Below, in pieces: positions 21,421 through 25,173 of a stretch of DNA of 25,173 nt (within the stretch, counting starts at the first letter, position 1; each line of letters begins with the position of its first letter). Below the pieces are notes generated by a model. The model had not been told where the DNA came from and did no database searches. It saw nothing but the letters and a program-made list of their open reading frames with translations. Source of the DNA: a virus; IMG/VR virus record IMGVR_UViG_3300009447_000045, positions 1-25,173 of that record; one strand, written 5' to 3'. Both the position numbers and the translations under genes were made by a program.

Positions 21421-22166
21421 AAATACTAATGCTTGATATAGAAACAAAACCACACAAAGCATACTGTTGGGGTCTGTTCGATCAACGTATCGGCCTCAAT
21501 CAGATTGTAGAGGCAGGCGGTACACTATGCTGGGCTGCTCGATGGGTTGGTGATAAGGAAGGTAAGTTCTTCTTTGGTGCTGAGTGGGAGACTAAGAAGA
21601 ATTACATTCAAACTATCTGGAATCTATTGGATGAGGCTGATGCTGTCATTCATTACAATGGTAAGAAGTTTGATATACCTACACTGAACTGGGAGTTCAT
21701 TCAACACGGACTTACACCACCATCTCCTTACAAAGAGATTGACTTGCTTCAGACAACAAGACAGAAGTTCAAGCCGGCATCTCGTAAGCTAGACTATGTT
21801 GCGTCTAAGCTAGGCATCGGTGCTAAGGTATCTCATGCAGGTATGCCACTGTGGACTGGCTGTATGAATGGTAACAGGAAAGATCGTAAGACAATGAAAG
21901 AGTATAACATCCAAGATGTATTCTTGTTAGAAGAATTATATCTCAAGCTATTACCTTGGATAGGCAGTCATCCCAACCGTCAAGTGTACTCAGGTGAGCG
22001 TGATACATGCCCATCGTGTGGTAGTCACGACATCCATTACCGAGGCTACGCATACACCAATGCAACTAAGGCTCGGAAGTTTAAGTGTAATGGTTGTGGT
22101 AGTTGGAGTAAGTCAGCTAAGTCGGAGAAAGGTGCAGCATCTAACCTACGTGGGGGGAACATATGA
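21417..22166 (+). CDS. DnaQ-like 3'-5' exonuclease with C-terminal zinc ribbon
   Basis: 249 aa. The RNase H-like DEDDy fold has MLDIET (D7, E9), AVIHYNGKKFDIPTLN (D86) and EYNIQDVFLLEEL (Y163, D167). The last 60 residues add a four-Cys zinc ribbon: CPSCGS (198, 201) and KCNGCGSW (224, 227). The exonuclease would act on single-stranded ends in DNA breakdown, recombination or repair, separate from the polymerase's own proofreading domain. The ribbon may give nucleic-acid or partner specificity. Coupled to the HNH gene by an ATGA overlap. The nuclease fold is confident; the substrate is unknown. Confidence 0.88.
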   Translation: MKILMLDIETKPHKAYCWGLFDQRIGLNQIVEAGGTLCWAARWVGDKEGKFFFGAEWETKKNYIQTIWNLLDEADAVIHYNGKKFDIPTLNWEFIQHGLTPPSPYKEIDLLQTTRQKFKPASRKLDYVASKLGIGAKVSHAGMPLWTGCMNGNRKDRKTMKEYNIQDVFLLEELYLKLLPWIGSHPNRQVYSGERDTCPSCGSHDIHYRGYAYTNATKARKFKCNGCGSWSKSAKSEKGAASNLRGGNI

Positions 22167-22471
22167 ATTGGATAACAGATCCTAATAGATCAACAACACT
22201 GCACGCAGCACAAGCTACGAGAGAAGCTCGTGCATTCGGAAAGCAGGTAGGAGGTGATCACTATAAGGATCAAGGCATCCAACCATTGGAGATAACGTAC
22301 CGAAACTTTGGATACGCTGGTGTTAAGGCATCAGTGTACACCAAGGTGAACAAGTACCTTACTCGTAACAAGGGTAATGAGTTAGAGGATATACACAAGG
22401 CTATCCACTGTCTTGAGATGTTAGCAACATTTAAAAATCAATCAACAATACCGGAGAACAATCATGAGTGA
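22163..22471 (+). CDS. DUF3310 family protein
   Basis: 102 aa. The core matches DUF3310: VGGDHYKDQGIQPLEITYRN, then a helix with VYTKVNKYLTRNKG and EDIHKAIHCLEML. The family is common in phages near nucleotide-metabolism or replication genes and is sometimes labelled nucleotide kinase, but the activity is unproven. GGGGGGA precedes the ATG, which overlaps the previous stop. The divergent N-terminal 27 residues are a linker-like extension. Confidence 0.88.
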   Translation: MNWITDPNRSTTLHAAQATREARAFGKQVGGDHYKDQGIQPLEITYRNFGYAGVKASVYTKVNKYLTRNKGNELEDIHKAIHCLEMLATFKNQSTIPENNHE

Positions 22472-22712
22472 AGAGACTATGTTCCAAGTAAAAATCTATG
22501 ACTTGAAAGCGGTATTAGGTGATGACATAGTAGTAGATGGCATCCCTGATATGAATCATGCATACGTGATGGTTATGTCTAATGATGAAGATGAGACAAC
22601 CACTGTCTTCTTAACATGTGATGAGGGCATAGAGGACATGGCTGTCACACTAGAGAAGGTAGCTAGTGAGATACGTACCTTGAAAAAGGAGACACAACAA
22701 TCAATCCACTAA
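22464..22712 (+). CDS. Acidic protein of 82 aa, unknown function
   Basis: GGAGAA lies 7 bases before the ATG. The product has beta-prone segments (MFQVKIYDLKAVLGDDIVVD, HAYVMVMSNDEDETTTVFLT) and a C-terminal helix (TLEKVASEIRTLKKE). No signal or span. Family not recognised. Confidence 0.7.
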   Translation: MSEETMFQVKIYDLKAVLGDDIVVDGIPDMNHAYVMVMSNDEDETTTVFLTCDEGIEDMAVTLEKVASEIRTLKKETQQSIH

Positions 22713-22864
22713 GAGATGTTAGAGACACTAATGCAAAGAGGGTGATCCAAGAGACGGGAGGGGTCTTGGATGCAGTAACCACAGTCCTCTTTACGCTATG
22801 GTTAGTATCAGCATTGACTATCTTTAGCGTAGTAATGTTTATTTTATATCTTATAACGAGGTGA
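22700..22864 (+). CDS. Single-span membrane protein with unclear start codon
   Basis: An open frame ending at the TGA at 22862 encodes a soluble start (NPLRDVRDTNAKRVIQETGG) and a clear span (TVLFTLWLVSALTIFSVVMF). No ATG, GTG or TTG lies early enough in the frame to give the full N-terminus. A strong AAGGAG (22686-22691) is 8 bases before an ATC at 22700. The alternative is GTG at 22742, or TTG further in, with poor ribosome sites. The membrane span and the fit before the next ATG support a gene; the start is unresolved. Confidence 0.45.
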   Translation: MNPLRDVRDTNAKRVIQETGGVLDAVTTVLFTLWLVSALTIFSVVMFILYLITR

Positions 22865-22866
22865 TC

Positions 22867-22983
22867 ATGGACTTAGAAGCGATAGTAGTATATATAATCA
22901 TGGGGATTACAGCGGCGACATTGCTAACTCAAGTTTGGTTAATCGTATACTATCTTAGTAAGATAGCAGCGGGGGTGTTATGA
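22867..22983 (+). CDS. 38-aa single-span membrane peptide
   Basis: ATG at 22867 with GAGG 5 bases upstream; the TGA overlaps the next ATG. The product is a short acidic start (MDLEA), a hydrophobic span (IVVYIIMGITAATLLTQVWL) and a short tail. It follows another predicted membrane peptide, so the two could work as a pair. Function unknown. Confidence 0.55.
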   Translation: MDLEAIVVYIIMGITAATLLTQVWLIVYYLSKIAAGVL

Positions 22984-23153
22984 ATGAGAACGTGATTGTA
23001 CAGGGGAGCTTCGGCTCCCTTGCTGCTCTAAAGAAGCAGCTAGAAAAGAACGGAGTGAAGGTTATTTCCTTCGATGGTAAAACATTAACCACAGACCACG
23101 CTACCTTTTCCATGGTAGACCAAAAAATAATCAGAGAAACTAGGGACAATTAA
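22980..23153 (+). CDS. 57-aa soluble protein, unknown function
   Basis: Starts in an ATGA overlap, with GGGGGTG just before; its TAA shares a base with the reductase ATG (TAATG). The product is NENVIVQGSFGSLAALKKQL, then EKNGVKVISFDGKTLTTDH. It has a strand-helix-strand pattern like a small alpha/beta unit. Coupling to the reductase gene hints at a link with it, but no family is recognised. Confidence 0.65.
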   Translation: MNENVIVQGSFGSLAALKKQLEKNGVKVISFDGKTLTTDHATFSMVDQKIIRETRDN

Positions 23154-25018
23154 TGGATCAATACCAACAGTACATACACACTAGCCGATACGCACGCTGG
23201 CTGCCTGAGCTTCAACGAAGAGAAACATGGGAGGAAACGGTAAGTAGGTATGTAGATTTCTGGGTAAATCGTGGAGATTTAGATAGCAAGACAGCTACTA
23301 AGATGCACAAGGCTATCTATAACATGGAAGTAATGCCATCAATGAGATGCCTTATGACAGCAGGTGTTGCACTTGATAGAGATAACATGGCGGGTTTCAA
23401 CTGTAGTTACATAGCCATCGATCATGTACGTGCATTCGATGAGATCTTATACGTTCTCATGTGTGGTACAGGTGTAGGCTTCTCTGTTGAAAGACAATCA
23501 GTAAAGAAACTGCCAGAAATATCAGAGGACTTTCATGAAACAGACACAACAATCATCGTCAGAGATAGCAAGATCGGGTGGGCTAAAGCGTTTAAGGAAT
23601 TGCTCGGACTACTCTACTCCGGACAGGTACCAAAGTGGGACGTGTCCAAGCTCAGACCAAAGGGTGCACCACTCAAGACTTTCGGTGGCAGAAGTAGTGG
23701 GCCTGAGCCTTTGGTTGCTCTGTTTAACTTCGCTGTTCGTATGTTCCGTAATGCTGCTGGCCGTAGGCTTACTAGCCTTGAGTGTCATGACCTAGTATGT
23801 AAGGTAGCTGAGATTGTAGTGGTAGGTGGTGTGCGTAGGTCGGCACTTATCTCTCTATCTAATCTATCAGATGATCGAATGCGAGGGGCTAAGCTAGGTA
23901 ACTGGTGGGAGTTAGACGGACAACGTGCACTTGCTAACAACTCAGCAGTGTATACAGAGCAGCCTGACTTCGAGGTGTTCTTAAAGGAATGGGTATCGTT
24001 ACATGAGAGTAAGTGTGGTGAGCGAGGGATCTTCTCTCGTATAGCCAGTAAGAATCAAGCAGCTAAGAGTGGCAGGCGGGATGTCGATCACGACTTCGGC
24101 ACCAACCCTTGCAGTGAGATCATCTTACGATCAGCTCAGGTTTGTAATTTGTCTGAGATAGTGGTTCGTAGTACTGATACACCACAGGATCTAAACCGTA
24201 AGGTAGAGATGGCTGCTATCATTGGTACATTACAGTCTACTCTTACTGACTTCCGTTATGTACGTCCTATCTGGACACGTAACACAGCAGAAGAAAGACT
24301 ACTAGGTGTATCGATGACTGGCATTATGGACCACCCACTACTAAGCAAGACATCATGTGCACCTTTGTTGGAGAAGCTGAAGAATAAGGCTGTCACTGTC
24401 AATAAGAAGTGGGCTAAGCGTTTAGGTATTGAACAATCTACGGCGATCACCGCCGTGAAACCTAGCGGTACTGTCTCACAGTTAGTTGATAGTGCATCAG
24501 GCATCCATGCTAGGTACTCACCTTACTATGTCAGACGTGTACGGAGTGATACTAAAGATCCTCTTACCGCTCTGCTACAGGATCAGGGTGTACCATGGGA
24601 GCAGGATGTAATGAACGCAGAGAACGTAGTGTTCAGCTTCCCTGTTAAGGCACCGAAGGATGCAGTGTGTACCGAGGACTTAGATGTCAAGAAGCAGTTA
24701 GACTTATGGGAGGTGTACCAAGATCATTGGTGTGAACACAAGCCATCTGTTACTGTGTACTACAGTGATGACGAGTTCTTAGCAGCAGGTCAATGGATAT
24801 GGGATAAGCTAGATAAGTGTAGTGGTGTGTCGTTCCTACCAAGGTCTGATCATGTCTACCAGCAGGCACCTTACGAAGAGATCAGCAAAGATGTGTACAG
24901 TAACTTGTGCAAGTCTATGCCTAAGATTGATTGGAGTAAGTTGTCACAGTATGAATCATCTGACATGACAGAGGGTGCTCAAACGCTAGCCTGTGTTGGA
25001 CCCTCGTGTGAAATTTAG
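23153..25018 (+). CDS. Adenosylcobalamin-dependent ribonucleoside-triphosphate reductase (class II)
   Basis: 621 aa. It makes deoxynucleotides from ribonucleotides using coenzyme B12 as radical source. Visible hallmarks are FNCSYIAI (C84), TNPCSEI (C320, E322), VCNLSE (C331) and the phosphate loop VKPSGTVS (436-443). A C-terminal CVGPSC pair is at 614/619. The 11-residue gap C320-C331 and 5-residue gap C614-C619 equal the C408-C419 and C731-C736 gaps of the Lactobacillus leichmannii enzyme, by recall. It is about 118 aa shorter than that enzyme. No small-subunit gene follows, as expected for class II. The host must supply cobalamin. The ATG overlaps the previous stop, with AGGGA 7 bases upstream. 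Confidence 0.92.
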   Translation: MDQYQQYIHTSRYARWLPELQRRETWEETVSRYVDFWVNRGDLDSKTATKMHKAIYNMEVMPSMRCLMTAGVALDRDNMAGFNCSYIAIDHVRAFDEILYVLMCGTGVGFSVERQSVKKLPEISEDFHETDTTIIVRDSKIGWAKAFKELLGLLYSGQVPKWDVSKLRPKGAPLKTFGGRSSGPEPLVALFNFAVRMFRNAAGRRLTSLECHDLVCKVAEIVVVGGVRRSALISLSNLSDDRMRGAKLGNWWELDGQRALANNSAVYTEQPDFEVFLKEWVSLHESKCGERGIFSRIASKNQAAKSGRRDVDHDFGTNPCSEIILRSAQVCNLSEIVVRSTDTPQDLNRKVEMAAIIGTLQSTLTDFRYVRPIWTRNTAEERLLGVSMTGIMDHPLLSKTSCAPLLEKLKNKAVTVNKKWAKRLGIEQSTAITAVKPSGTVSQLVDSASGIHARYSPYYVRRVRSDTKDPLTALLQDQGVPWEQDVMNAENVVFSFPVKAPKDAVCTEDLDVKKQLDLWEVYQDHWCEHKPSVTVYYSDDEFLAAGQWIWDKLDKCSGVSFLPRSDHVYQQAPYEEISKDVYSNLCKSMPKIDWSKLSQYESSDMTEGAQTLACVGPSCEI

Positions 25019-25027
25019 GAGTGTAGT

Positions 25028-25138
25028 ATGAAGATAGGTCAAACAATATGGAGGGCCGGCTTCGCGCTGGTCTTTGTATTCTTAGGGGTGACTGCTTGTA
25101 TAGCAGGTATTGACATCCTAATATCAATAGGAGTGTAG
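25028..25138 (+). CDS. 36-aa membrane peptide or tiny lipoprotein
   Basis: AGGAG lies 7 bases before the ATG at 25028. The product is KIGQTIWRAG, then a hydrophobic segment FALVFVFLGVTACIAGIDIL. VTAC fits a lipobox, so it may be lipid-modified, or simply one membrane span. The same 17-base initiation context recurs before the next gene. Function unknown. Confidence 0.5.
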   Translation: MKIGQTIWRAGFALVFVFLGVTACIAGIDILISIGV

Positions 25139-25139
25139 T

Positions 25140-25173
25140 ATGAATATTGCTAGTACGTTATGTGCAGTAGGGC
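25140..25173 (+). CDS. Start of a further gene, cut by window edge
   Basis: ATG at 25140 with AGGAG 7-8 bases upstream; only the first 11 codons (MNIASTLCAVG) are in the window. The initiation context is a near copy of that of the previous gene. Nothing can be said of function. Confidence 0.4.
   Translation, partial: MNIASTLCAVG

Noticed and set aside
1-25173. CRISPR array, insertion sequence or integrase/attachment site
   Set aside because: No regularly spaced repeats, transposase or recombinase was seen; the gene set is that of a lytic phage.

Overview
The window is part of a lytic, tailed (podovirus-type) bacteriophage genome, about 25 kb of gene-dense, moderately AT-rich DNA. The gene set points to the SIO1/VpV262/cobavirus group (family Zobellviridae) that infects marine Proteobacteria. 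It includes a T7-like family A DNA polymerase, a primase-helicase, a flap-type exonuclease, a DUF3310 protein and an adenosylcobalamin-dependent ribonucleotide reductase. No RNA polymerase gene is visible. The family placement rests on gene content recalled from these families, not on a search.

Layout. Positions 1-8363 are all on the minus strand and form the virion/packaging/lysis arm. In order of transcription it holds a secreted barrel-like protein, a strong intrinsic terminator (7877-7910), a run of small basic proteins, a holin-like protein and a lipoprotein. These are followed by a tail protein carrying a polysaccharide-deacetylase (NodB) domain, a small structural protein, a pectate-lyase-type tail spike, the small and large terminase subunits, and the start of the portal gene. 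Positions 8364-9858 are a 1.5 kb non-coding divergent region. It has two near-consensus sigma70 promoters facing right, a GC-rich island, several inverted repeats and a strikingly base-paired leader just before the first rightward gene. Positions 9859-13848 hold about 20 tightly packed, mostly unknown very small early genes (32-108 aa), several of them single-span membrane peptides. Positions 13960-25018 hold regulation, replication and nucleotide metabolism: an ECF-size sigma-like factor, primase-helicase, DNA polymerase, a free-standing HNH nuclease, a putative ssDNA-binding protein (followed by a terminator), 5'-3' exonuclease, HNH endonuclease, a DnaQ-like exonuclease with a zinc ribbon, DUF3310, small membrane proteins and ribonucleotide reductase.

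How it may work. Host sigma70 RNA polymerase would read the early genes from the two rightward promoters. The sigma-like protein encoded at 13960 is a good candidate for the switch to later transcription. A bipartite motif (AAAAGTGGGGAA, 9 bp, TAAAAAGTGTTTATTA) occurs twice: on the plus strand directly before this sigma gene, and on the minus strand at 8683-8719 facing the structural arm. The simplest reading is a phage-encoded sigma factor with its own promoter class, autoregulated and driving both the replication and the structural genes. This is the most interesting candidate system in the window. The motif is seen directly; its recognition by the sigma factor is inference.
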